64,000 nt of DNA from Streptomyces sp. NBC_01353 (GTDB lineage: Bacteria; Actinomycetota; Actinomycetes; Streptomycetales; Streptomycetaceae): NCBI RefSeq assembly GCF_036237275.1, contig NZ_CP108352.1:1550001-1614000 (forward strand), read 5' to 3'. The position numbers and the translations under genes were made by a program. Shown here in pieces: positions 43,802 through 50,554 of this stretch. The stretch's first letter is position 1. Every line of letters starts with the position of its first letter. The notes beneath the pieces were generated by a model that saw only the letters and a list, made by a program, of their open reading frames with translations, was not told the origin of the DNA and ran no database searches.

Positions 43802-43866
43802 GGAACGCGTTCCACTCCGCACAAGCCCCCCGGCCGAGCAAGCGCTTGGAAATTCCGTCGACGGAA
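43802..43866. promoter_or_regulatory. Two perfect palindromes in the divergent promoter region
   Basis: GGAACGCGTTCC (43802-43813) and TTCCGTCGACGGAA (43853-43866) are perfect palindromes of 12 and 14 bp, with the small AAGCGCTT (43840-43847) between them. They lie between the racemase gene (minus) and the lipoprotein gene (plus) and could bind dimeric repressors. No TetR or GntR gene is adjacent. Confidence 0.4.
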
Positions 43867-43903
43867 GCGGAGGATCCGGATCTTGAGCCGGTAGGGTCCC
43901 GCC

Positions 43904-44202
43904 ATGTCCCTGTCGAAGCGCGCCCTGACCGCCCTGCTCGCGGTGCCGCTCGCGGCCGCTCTGCTGATCTCCTGCTCCTCGGCCGCGTCCACGACGAGCT
44001 CCAAGGGCTCGACGCCGCCATGAAGGCAGACCCGAAGGGGCCCGGCCACTTCCCCCAGCCGATCGCCTGGATCGAGGAGCTGCGGACCACGCTGGCCGGC
44101 GACCGCTCCTACGCGAACTTGAAGAAGCACCAGACCCTGCTGATCGGCACGCGGGACCGTATCAACACCTGGATGCAGGACCACCCCGACGACTACCGCT
44201 GA
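43904..44202 (+). pseudogene. Small lipoprotein gene split by a frameshift
   Basis: The ATG at 43904 opens a 39-codon frame that is a clear lipoprotein leader (RALTALLAVPLAAALLISCS, lipobox LISC), ending at TGA 44021-44023. The apparent remainder of the protein continues in the -1 frame to 44202 (IAWIEELRTTLAGDRSYANL and a C-terminal QDHPDDYR). One lost base near 43960-44020 would explain the break. The second frame also has an ATG at 44020 forming an ATGA overlap with the first stop, so a two-ORF arrangement of 39 and 60 codons cannot be ruled out. A sequencing error is possible. Function unknown. Confidence 0.6.
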
Positions 44203-44272
44203 CGGAGCCCGCGGAGGGTACCGCTAGGCTCCGCGCTCGCAGGGGAAGCCGAAGGCGAAGGCGAGGGGCTGA

Positions 44273-45478
44273 ATGGAGACCGGGAACGGCACGGGGCGGG
44301 AGACGGCGGAGCGGCCGTACGACGTGGTCCTGTTCGGGGCGACGGGGTTCGTGGGCGAGCTCACCGCGGAGTATCTGGCCGAACACGCACCGGCCGGCTG
44401 CCGGTGGGCGCTCGCCGGGCGCAGCCGCGCCAAGCTGGAGGCCCTGCGGGCCGAGCTGGCCGTCCGATGGCCGCGGTGCGCGGAGCTGCCGCTGCTGGTC
44501 GCGGACTCCGCCGACACGGATGCCGTACGCGAACTGGCCGAGTCCACCCGGGTGGTGGCCACCACGGTCGGCCCCTACGTCTGGTACGGCGAGGGTCTGG
44601 TGGCCGCGTGCGCGGAGGCCGGCACGGACTATGTGGATCTGACCGGAGAGTCCGAGTTCGTCGACCTGATGTACGTACGGCACGACGCGCGGGCCCGGGA
44701 GACGGGTGCCCGGATCGTCCACGCGTGCGGCTTCGACTCCGTACCGCACGATCTGGGCGTCTACTTCACCGTCCAGCAGCTGCCGTCGGATGTGCCGCTG
44801 CGGATCGACGGATTCGTCCGCGCGGGAGCGATCTTCTCGGGCGGGACCTTCGCGTCGGCCCTGACCGCGATGGGGCGCGGCCGGGAGATCCAGCGCGCGT
44901 CGCACGAACGACGCCTGCACGAACCCCGGTTGGTCGGCCGGAGGGCGCGGGCGCCGCTCGGCGCGCCGCGGTTCAGCCGGGAGACCGGCACCTGGGCGCT
45001 GCCCCTTCCGACGATCGATCCGCAGGTGGTAGCGCGGTCGGCGCGGGCCCTGCAGTCCTACGGCCCGGACTTCCGCTACCGGCACTACGCCTCGGTGAAG
45101 ACGCTGCCGATGGCTCTCGGTGGCTCCGCCGCGATCGGAACCGGCGTCATCGCGGCCCAACTGGCGCCCGTACGCCGCTGGCTGATGGACCGTTACGCGC
45201 CGGGCGACGGCCCCAGCGCGGAGCGGCGCGCACGCAGCTGGTTCTCCGTGCGGTTCGTCGGTGAGGGCGGCGGGCGGCGGGTGTTCACGGAGGTGTCGGG
45301 CGGCGACCCGGGGTACGACGAGACGGCGAAGATGCTCGCCGAGTCGGCCCTGAGCCTCGCCTTCGACGACCTGCCGAAGACCGCCGGGCAGGTCACGACG
45401 GCGGTGGCGATGGGCGACGCACTCCTCGACCGGCTGCGGGCGGCGGGCATCCGCTTCCGGGTGGCGTACGAGGGCTGA
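44273..45478 (+). CDS. Saccharopine dehydrogenase-like / trans-acting enoyl reductase family protein
   Basis: 401 aa, ATG at 44273. The N-terminal Rossmann loop VVLFGATGFVGELTAEYLAE, the WALAGRSRAKLEAL strand and TVGPYVWYGEGLVAACAEAG, then GTDYVDLTGE, are typical of SCCPDH-like proteins. This family includes the trans-acting enoyl reductase of mycobacterial phthiocerol lipids. The rest (ARIVHACGFDSVPHDLGVYF) fits the same fold. A role in reducing a lipid intermediate is plausible beside a beta-oxidation operon, but the substrate is unknown. The gene ends 8 nt before a tandem palindrome array. Confidence 0.87.
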   Translation: METGNGTGRETAERPYDVVLFGATGFVGELTAEYLAEHAPAGCRWALAGRSRAKLEALRAELAVRWPRCAELPLLVADSADTDAVRELAESTRVVATTVGPYVWYGEGLVAACAEAGTDYVDLTGESEFVDLMYVRHDARARETGARIVHACGFDSVPHDLGVYFTVQQLPSDVPLRIDGFVRAGAIFSGGTFASALTAMGRGREIQRASHERRLHEPRLVGRRARAPLGAPRFSRETGTWALPLPTIDPQVVARSARALQSYGPDFRYRHYASVKTLPMALGGSAAIGTGVIAAQLAPVRRWLMDRYAPGDGPSAERRARSWFSVRFVGEGGGRRVFTEVSGGDPGYDETAKMLAESALSLAFDDLPKTAGQVTTAVAMGDALLDRLRAAGIRFRVAYEG

Positions 45479-45486
45479 CGCCGTCG

Positions 45487-45603
45487 GACTCCGTGCCGTA
45501 CGGGACGGAGTCGCCCGGACTCGGTGCCGTACGGGACGGAGTCGCCTGGACTCGGTGCCGTACGGGACGGAGTCGCCTGGACTCGGTGCCGTACGGGACG
45601 GAG
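45487..45603. repeat. Tandem array of 31-bp near-palindromic units
   Basis: Four copies at 45487-45517, 45518-45548, 45549-45579 and 45580-45603 (last one truncated). Each has a 26-nt near-palindrome: GACTCSGT, then CCGTACGG, then ACGGAGTC, with single G spacers; a 5-nt CGCCY linker separates them. The array lies between convergent genes and abuts the stop codon of the VOC gene at 45605. The end of that coding sequence resembles a degenerate unit. Confidence 0.93.
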
Positions 45604-45604
45604 C

Positions 45605-45979
45605 TCAGTGGCGTACGAGACAGAAGGGATGGCCGGCCGGGTCCGCGTAGATCCGCCACCCCCGGTCGCCGTCCCCGTCGTCGAGCTGCCACGCCCCGAG
45701 CGCCAGCACGGCGTGGTGGGCCGCCTCCAGATCGGCGACCCGTACGTCCAGGTGGAACTGCTGCTCGGGCGCGCCCCAGACCGGCGGTCGGTGGTCGGCC
45801 ACCCCCTGGAAGGCGAGCACCGGCGCGCCCGAGGCGTCGTGCAGGGTGGCCCAGCTGTCGCTGACGGCCCACTGCGGGTCGGGGCGGTTGATCTCGCCGC
45901 CGAGCAACTGCTGGTAGAACCCGGCCAGTTCGAGCACGTCCGTACAGTCGAGCACGACGCACTGCAGGGTGCCGATCAC
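45605..45979 (-). CDS. VOC family (glyoxalase-like) protein
   Basis: 124 aa, GTG start at 45979 forming a GTGA overlap with the upstream small membrane gene. The vicinal-oxygen-chelate fold is seen in the paired modules: VVLDCTDVLELAGFYQQLLG at the N-terminus and FHLDVRVADLEAAHHAVLAL, then RIYADPAGHPFCLVRH at the C-terminus, the usual ending of glyoxalase/bleomycin-resistance-like proteins. Metal ligands and substrate cannot be fixed by eye. Last cistron of the endonuclease V operon. Confidence 0.9.
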   Translation of the reverse strand: MIGTLQCVVLDCTDVLELAGFYQQLLGGEINRPDPQWAVSDSWATLHDASGAPVLAFQGVADHRPPVWGAPEQQFHLDVRVADLEAAHHAVLALGAWQLDDGDGDRGWRIYADPAGHPFCLVRH

Positions 45980-46110
45980 GCGATCACCCAGCCCGCGAGC
46001 ACGTAGGTCATGGCGCAGACCCATGCCAGGGCGACGAGCCCGGCGACAGCGAGGGTCGCGATCGTGCCGCGTTCGACAGGGCGCGACGGGGTGAGAACGG
46101 GGGTTGTCAT
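45976..46110 (-). CDS. 44-aa single-helix membrane peptide
   Basis: 44 aa from the ATG at 46110, behind GTGGGG. One hydrophobic helix (GTIATLAVAGLVALAWVCAM, ending TYVLAGWVIA) fills the second half; the N-terminus is TTPVLTPSRPVERG. It overlaps the upstream unknown gene and the downstream VOC gene by 4 nt each, strong evidence that it is translated. Function unknown. Confidence 0.8.
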   Translation of the reverse strand: MTTPVLTPSRPVERGTIATLAVAGLVALAWVCAMTYVLAGWVIA

Positions 46111-47024
46111 GAACCCCACTCTGCCGCCCATGATCGCGGCCCGCCATCCGTACTCGTACTCAGGTCGTCCACGATCCGCTGCCACTCGTGCTCACCTCCC
46201 GCCAGGGGCCAGGCCCAGGTGGGACGACTGCCGGTGCGCAGTCCTTCGAGGCGGCGGACGAGGACGCCGCCCGCGATCTCGGCCCCGTCGGGGACTGCCG
46301 GTCCGTGGCGGGCCATGAGGGCGGAGTACCGGGCGAGTTCGGCCTCGTACGCGGCGGCTGCCTCGGCTTCTCCCCGCTCGCGCTCGTCGCGCGGGACGGT
46401 TCGCCGGAGGACGAACACGGGCGGTTCGACGTCCTCGGCGATCGCGGCGGCGAGCCTGGCGTGCCCGTCGAGCAGCAGATAGCAGTCGAACCCGCTCACC
46501 CACCAGAGCAGGACCGGGGGCAGGATCCCGGCGCGGGCCTGCTTGCGGTACGCCGTGACGCGGCCGTCGTCGGCGCCGGGAAGCGGGCGCAGCGGCAGCA
46601 CCTCCCAGGAACCGGAGTGGATGAACCAGTCGATGTACCCGTCGGGGTGCCCGGGGACGACGAGCTCGTCCCAGTACTCGGCGGGGCCCAGGCCGTGCCG
46701 GTTCCACTGGGGCTGCGTCTCGGGGGTGAGCACCCAACGGCCGTCGTGGAGCGGCCCGTCCGGATCGGCGGCCAGCTCGCGGGCGATGTGGTGGGCCCAG
46801 CGTTCGGGCCGGTCCGCGTACGCGCGGGCGTCGGCCGCCCGTAGGGGCGGGAGGAGCGGGCGGGGCGCGCCCGCGCGGTAGAAGTCGACGCCATCGAGGA
46901 GCGGGTCCACGACCGCGAGGAGCAGGGGATCGTCCCCCTGGGTCAGGACCAGCCGGTTGCCGGCCGTGCGCAGGCACAGTCCGGGCCGCGGCCGGTCCTT
47001 CACATCGAGGATCAACTCGGTCAC
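46107..47024 (-). CDS. Unknown protein of the endonuclease V operon
   Basis: 305 aa, GTG start at 47024 overlapping the endonuclease V stop by 4 nt (GTGA). Visible segments: HHIARELAADPDGPLHDGRW, IDWFIHSGSWEVLPLRPLPG and CYLLLDGHARLAAAIAED. The last resembles the DGHHRL motif of ParB/sulfiredoxin-like folds, but the rest does not clearly match. Rich in Trp and Pro, with no membrane segment. I do not recognise a family. Coupling to a DNA-repair nuclease upstream and a membrane peptide downstream is conserved in layout only within this window, as far as I can see. Confidence 0.8.
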   Translation of the reverse strand: MTELILDVKDRPRPGLCLRTAGNRLVLTQGDDPLLLAVVDPLLDGVDFYRAGAPRPLLPPLRAADARAYADRPERWAHHIARELAADPDGPLHDGRWVLTPETQPQWNRHGLGPAEYWDELVVPGHPDGYIDWFIHSGSWEVLPLRPLPGADDGRVTAYRKQARAGILPPVLLWWVSGFDCYLLLDGHARLAAAIAEDVEPPVFVLRRTVPRDERERGEAEAAAAYEAELARYSALMARHGPAVPDGAEIAGGVLVRRLEGLRTGSRPTWAWPLAGGEHEWQRIVDDLSTSTDGGPRSWAAEWGS

Positions 47025-47719
47025 GGCGCTCCCCCGAGGGCTTCCTTGAGGGCGCGGCGGCAGAGGGAGTCGGCGTGCCGGGTGGTCTCGGGGATGCGGT
47101 AGCGCGGGGTGAGGAGCAAGGTGTGGGCGCACGCGTTGTCCAGCGAGACGCGGTGGCCGACGGAGACGAAGACGGGCTTCACGCCGGCCTGGGTGCGCAG
47201 CGCGCGGCCGACTTCCTCGTCACCGGCCACGAGCGGGCTGAAGTCGCCCCGCCCGGTGCCGGGTTGGTCGTACGTGAAGGTGAAGGGGTTCTTCGCGACG
47301 CCGATCGACGGGCGCCCGGTCAGCACTCCGAGATGGCTGGCGAGACCGAAGCGGCGCGGGTGCGCGAGGCCGTAGCCGTCGCAGACGAGGAGACCGGGGT
47401 CGGTCTCCAGCGAGGCGAGCGCGGCGAGCACCGTCGGGATCTCGCGGAAGGCGAGCAGCCCCGGGACGTAGGGGAACGAGACGCGGCCGACCGCCGTGGC
47501 CTCCTCCACCACCTCCAGCGTCCGGGCGTCGAGCACCACGGCCGCCGCCGCGACGAGATCCCGCTCGTCGTCGTACGCCACGTCCAGACCCGTGACATGC
47601 CCCGTGCCGGGCGCCGGGCCCGGCTCGTCGAGGGCGAGGCGCCCACGCAGCTCCCCCTGCACGGCACGGGCGGCGGACTCGTCGGCGGGCCAGCCCGCGG
47701 GAATGTCGATGATCTTCAT
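47021..47719 (-). CDS. nfi: Endonuclease V
   Basis: 232 aa from the ATG at 47719. The RNase H-like nuclease has the family's metal-site Asp in GLDVAYDDE, the wedge motif FPYVPGLLAFRE and DGYGLAHPRRFGLASHLG with the second Asp, then GVAKN. It cleaves the second phosphodiester bond 3' of deoxyinosine in deaminated DNA, and inosine in RNA for some members. First gene of a four-cistron operon in which every junction is a 4-nt overlap. Confidence 0.95.
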   Translation of the reverse strand: MKIIDIPAGWPADESAARAVQGELRGRLALDEPGPAPGTGHVTGLDVAYDDERDLVAAAAVVLDARTLEVVEEATAVGRVSFPYVPGLLAFREIPTVLAALASLETDPGLLVCDGYGLAHPRRFGLASHLGVLTGRPSIGVAKNPFTFTYDQPGTGRGDFSPLVAGDEEVGRALRTQAGVKPVFVSVGHRVSLDNACAHTLLLTPRYRIPETTRHADSLCRRALKEALGGAP

Positions 47720-47804
47720 GGTGCCGGCCAGCCTACGGCGCCCCTCCGTCCGGCAGGCGAACGGATTTCCCACCGCGTTCCGGCACCCCGGTAGCCTGGC
47801 GATC

Positions 47805-48104
47805 ATGTTCGTACTGGAATTGACCTACACCGCTCCCGTCGAGCGGGTCGACGCGCTGCTCGAGGCGCACATCGAGTGGCTCGACGCGCAGTACGCCGCC
47901 GGCGTCTTCATCGCCTCGGGGCGCAAGAACCCGCGCGACGGCGGAGTGATCCTCGCCGCCGGGGTCGACCGCGCGGAGATCGAGAAGATCGCCGCGGCCG
48001 ACCCCTTCAGCGTCGAGGGCGTCTGCGCGTACCGGATCACCGAGTTCTACGCGACCAAGACGGCCGACGCGCTCGCCCCGTACCGGGAGCAGCTTCCTTC
48101 CTAG
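47805..48104 (+). CDS. YciI family protein
   Basis: 99 aa, ATG at 47805. A ferredoxin-like alpha+beta fold typical of YciI: VLELTYTAPVERVDALLEAH, then EWLDAQYAAGVFIASGRKNP and DPFSVEGVCAYRITEFYATK. The His and Asp proposed as active site in YciI proteins correspond to AHIEWLD. Divergent from endonuclease V across 85 nt. Biochemical role unknown. Confidence 0.92.
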   Translation: MFVLELTYTAPVERVDALLEAHIEWLDAQYAAGVFIASGRKNPRDGGVILAAGVDRAEIEKIAAADPFSVEGVCAYRITEFYATKTADALAPYREQLPS

Positions 48105-48131
48105 CCGCTCCCGCGGTCCCGTAGGCGCTCC

Positions 48132-49217
48132 CTAACTCCGGCCCAGGCGGGCGATCCTGCCCTGCTCGCCGGAGGCCCAGCACGCGCCGTCCCGCGTGCA
48201 GTCGACCGTGTCGAACGAGCCTGCGTCGACCGTCCGCCACGTGCGACCGCCGTCCGTCGTCAGGTCCGTGCCCGTGGGGCCGACGGCAAGCGCGGCCGTC
48301 CGGCTGTGCGGGAGCCAGGCGACGCCCGAGCGGTACGCGGGCGGCGGGGCGGAGGCGGCGCGCCAGCCGCGTCCGCCGTCGCCGGTGACCGCGGCCGCCC
48401 GCGGGGACGGCTGGTCCTTGCGGTAGTCGCCGCCCACCGCGATCCCGTGCGTACGGTCGCGGAACGCGAGCCCGAAGACGCCCCGCGCCGGGTCTCCCGC
48501 CGGAATCGTGGATTCGGCTGCGGTCCAGGTCAGGCCCCGGTCGCCGGAGTGCAGCACGCGTGCCGTGGCCCCTCCTCCGGTCGCGAGCCAGACGTCCTTC
48601 GGCCCGGAGGAGACCAGGCACTGACCGCTCGCCGCGAACCCCGCCTCGCCGGGCAGCGCGGCCGGCATCCCGGCGTCCGGCAGCACCCCCCACGTACGGC
48701 CGCCGTCCCGCGTGGAGAGGATCCGGTACTTCCCGTCCACGGGATCGCTCATGGCCAGCCCGTGCCGGTGGTCGAAGAAGGTCATGCAGTCGTAGAACGC
48801 CCGCGGATCGGTGTTGCGGAAGGACTCGGTCCAGGTCGCGCCGCCGTCATCGGTACGCAGCACCCGTGACGCCTCCCCCTCGCCGATCGCGAGGACCACC
48901 GCGCGCCGGGCGTCGAACGCCTCCACGTCGCGCAGCTCCAGCTCCGCCGCCCCGGGCGGCGAGACGTTCCGCCAGCTCCGCCCGCCGTCCGTGGTCCGCA
49001 GCACCGTCCCCTTGGAGCCCGCGGCCCAGGCCGTACGACGGTCGACCGCCGCGAGCCCTCGGAAGCGGGCGTCGGTTCCGGTCTCGGTGAGCTGCCAGGA
49101 CACCTCGTGCGACGCGCTCTGCGCCTGCCCCGCCGGCATCGCCACGGCCGCCAGGACGAGCACCGCCCCGCTCAGGCCCATCGACAACATTCGTCTCGTC
49201 TTCCCCATGGACGTCAT
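48132..49217 (-). CDS. Secreted Asp-box (BNR) beta-propeller protein
   Basis: 361 aa with a signal peptide (GLSGAVLVLAAVAMPAGQAQ). The mature part holds at least five Asp-box repeats of the S/T-x-D-x-G-x-T-W type: RTTDGGRSWRN, RTDDGGATWTE, STRDGGRTWG, HSGDRGLTWTA and TTDGGRTWRT. They imply a six- or seven-bladed propeller like Ycf48/HCF136 or sialidase-type folds. No catalytic sialidase residues are apparent, so it is more likely a binding or assembly protein. Start choice between ATG 49217 and 49208 is open. Streptomyces homologues are often called oxidoreductase without evidence. Confidence 0.85.
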   Translation of the reverse strand: MTSMGKTRRMLSMGLSGAVLVLAAVAMPAGQAQSASHEVSWQLTETGTDARFRGLAAVDRRTAWAAGSKGTVLRTTDGGRSWRNVSPPGAAELELRDVEAFDARRAVVLAIGEGEASRVLRTDDGGATWTESFRNTDPRAFYDCMTFFDHRHGLAMSDPVDGKYRILSTRDGGRTWGVLPDAGMPAALPGEAGFAASGQCLVSSGPKDVWLATGGGATARVLHSGDRGLTWTAAESTIPAGDPARGVFGLAFRDRTHGIAVGGDYRKDQPSPRAAAVTGDGGRGWRAASAPPPAYRSGVAWLPHSRTAALAVGPTGTDLTTDGGRTWRTVDAGSFDTVDCTRDGACWASGEQGRIARLGRS

Positions 49218-49292
49218 GGCGCCGGAAGCTAGTCCACCCCGTTGATCCCGTCCAGAGTGCGTCGCGCCTCCCTCCTTCCTAGGCTGGACGGC

Positions 49293-49748
49293 ATGACCGA
49301 CGAGAAGCCGAAGCTCAAGGAGTACGCGGGCGAAGGCATCACCGTCACCTTCGAACCGCGCCGATGCCTTCACGCGGCCGAGTGCGTGCACGGTCTGCCG
49401 GCGGTCTTCGACCTGGGGAAGCGCCCTTGGGTCCAGCCCGACGGCGCCGACACCGCTCTGGTCGCCGAGGTCGTCCGCCGCTGCCCCTCCGGCGCACTGC
49501 AGTACCACCCCGCCGACGGCTCCGCCGAGCCGCCGGACTCCCCCACGACCGTGCGCAGGAACCCGGCCGGACAGCTCGTGCTCCGCGGCGACCTCTCGGT
49601 CGCCGGCGGGCAGGGCGTACGGCACGAGACGCGCGTGATGCTCTGCGGCTGCGGGGCGTCCGGGAACCAGCCGTACTGCGACCACTCGGGGCCCTGCGCC
49701 GCGCCGCCGACCGACGACCCGGTGGACCGCCCCGCCGAGTCGAGGTGA
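49293..49748 (+). CDS. Iron-sulfur protein: mono-cluster ferredoxin domain plus CDGSH domain
   Basis: 151 aa, ATG at 49293. Residues about 15-75 form an Fer4_19-type (divergent 4Fe-4S mono-cluster) domain with Cys in RRCLHAAECVHGL and VRRCPSGALQY. Residues about 110-140 form a CDGSH iron-sulfur domain, MLCGCGASGNQPYCDHSG, whose three Cys and one His bind a 2Fe-2S cluster. This two-cluster fusion is found in bacteria and is thought to transfer electrons or sense redox state. Cytosolic. The nearest neighbours give no partner. Confidence 0.92.
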   Translation: MTDEKPKLKEYAGEGITVTFEPRRCLHAAECVHGLPAVFDLGKRPWVQPDGADTALVAEVVRRCPSGALQYHPADGSAEPPDSPTTVRRNPAGQLVLRGDLSVAGGQGVRHETRVMLCGCGASGNQPYCDHSGPCAAPPTDDPVDRPAESR

Positions 49749-49873
49749 AACGCCCAGGTGAACGGCGGTGACACAGCTCACGTCCTCCACCAGTGCACGT
49801 TCGGGCCCGATCGTTCGTCCTTCCTTGTGTCAGGGAGACGTCAGGAACCGAAGCCGCGCGACAGGAGCTGGCC

Positions 49874-50290
49874 TTGCCCACCGTCATCGAACAGGCCGTC
49901 CAGGCCCGTCTGGTCGCATCCGCTCCCCGGATGGAAACCGTCCCCGCCACACTGCGGTACGACCGTGAGGATCCCTTCGCGGTGAGCATGGCGTTCCCGC
50001 CGCCGGCGACGCTGGAGGGCGTCGAGGTGTCGTGGGCGTTCTCGCGCGAGCTGCTGACGGAGGGTGTGGACGGCCCGGCCGGACTGGGGGACGTCCGAGT
50101 CCGTCCGTACGGCTACGACCGTACCGTCGTCGAGTTCCACGCGCCCGAGGGCGTGGCCGTGGTGCACGTCCGCACGTCCGAGCTGCGGCACTTCCTCAAG
50201 CGGTCGCAGCACCTGGTGCCGGTCGGCCGCGAGCACCAGTACCTGGACTGGGACCAGGACCTGGCCGAACTGCTCGACGACTACGCCTGA
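49874..50290 (+). CDS. ssgD: SsgA-like sporulation/cell-division regulator (SsgD-like)
   Basis: 138 aa, TTG start at 49874 behind AGGAG. The SALP family pattern is clear: ATLRYDREDPFAVSMAF, VSWAFSRELLTEGVDGPAG, GDVRVRPYG and a C-terminal SELRHFLKRSQHLVPVGREH. SALPs occur only in sporulating actinomycetes and act in septum-site selection and peptidoglycan maintenance. The D paralogue is suggested by its position near an SCO6745-family gene and idi, which fits SCO6722 in my recollection. Sequence alone would only support SALP. Monocistronic. Confidence 0.78.
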   Translation: MPTVIEQAVQARLVASAPRMETVPATLRYDREDPFAVSMAFPPPATLEGVEVSWAFSRELLTEGVDGPAGLGDVRVRPYGYDRTVVEFHAPEGVAVVHVRTSELRHFLKRSQHLVPVGREHQYLDWDQDLAELLDDYA

Positions 50291-50554
50291 GCGGTACTTC
50301 TCCGTCGTCCCGGGCACCGCCCGTAAATCGTTTGTGTCCCGCCGGACGCACGGCGTACCGTCCTGACCTGGCCCTGTTGTCGCCCGATCGGAGAAGGCCG
50401 TTGCTCGTCTGAGGTTTCGAGACACCGTGCCGCGCGTGCCCCTTGCCGCCGCGTGTGCCGTCTTCGACCTCGGCGTACGAGCTCTCGTGCCTGCCCGCGC
50501 CCCCGGTGTCTCACCCGTTGCCCCAGCCCACGCTCTTGCAACCGGGAGGCCCCC

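Noticed and set aside
43904-44023. Programmed -1 ribosomal frameshift in the lipoprotein gene
   Set aside because: No X-XXY-YYZ slippery heptamer or downstream pseudoknot is evident; a simple indel or error is more economical.
45487-45603. CRISPR array
   Set aside because: Units are directly abutting and nearly identical throughout, with no variable spacers and no cas genes.
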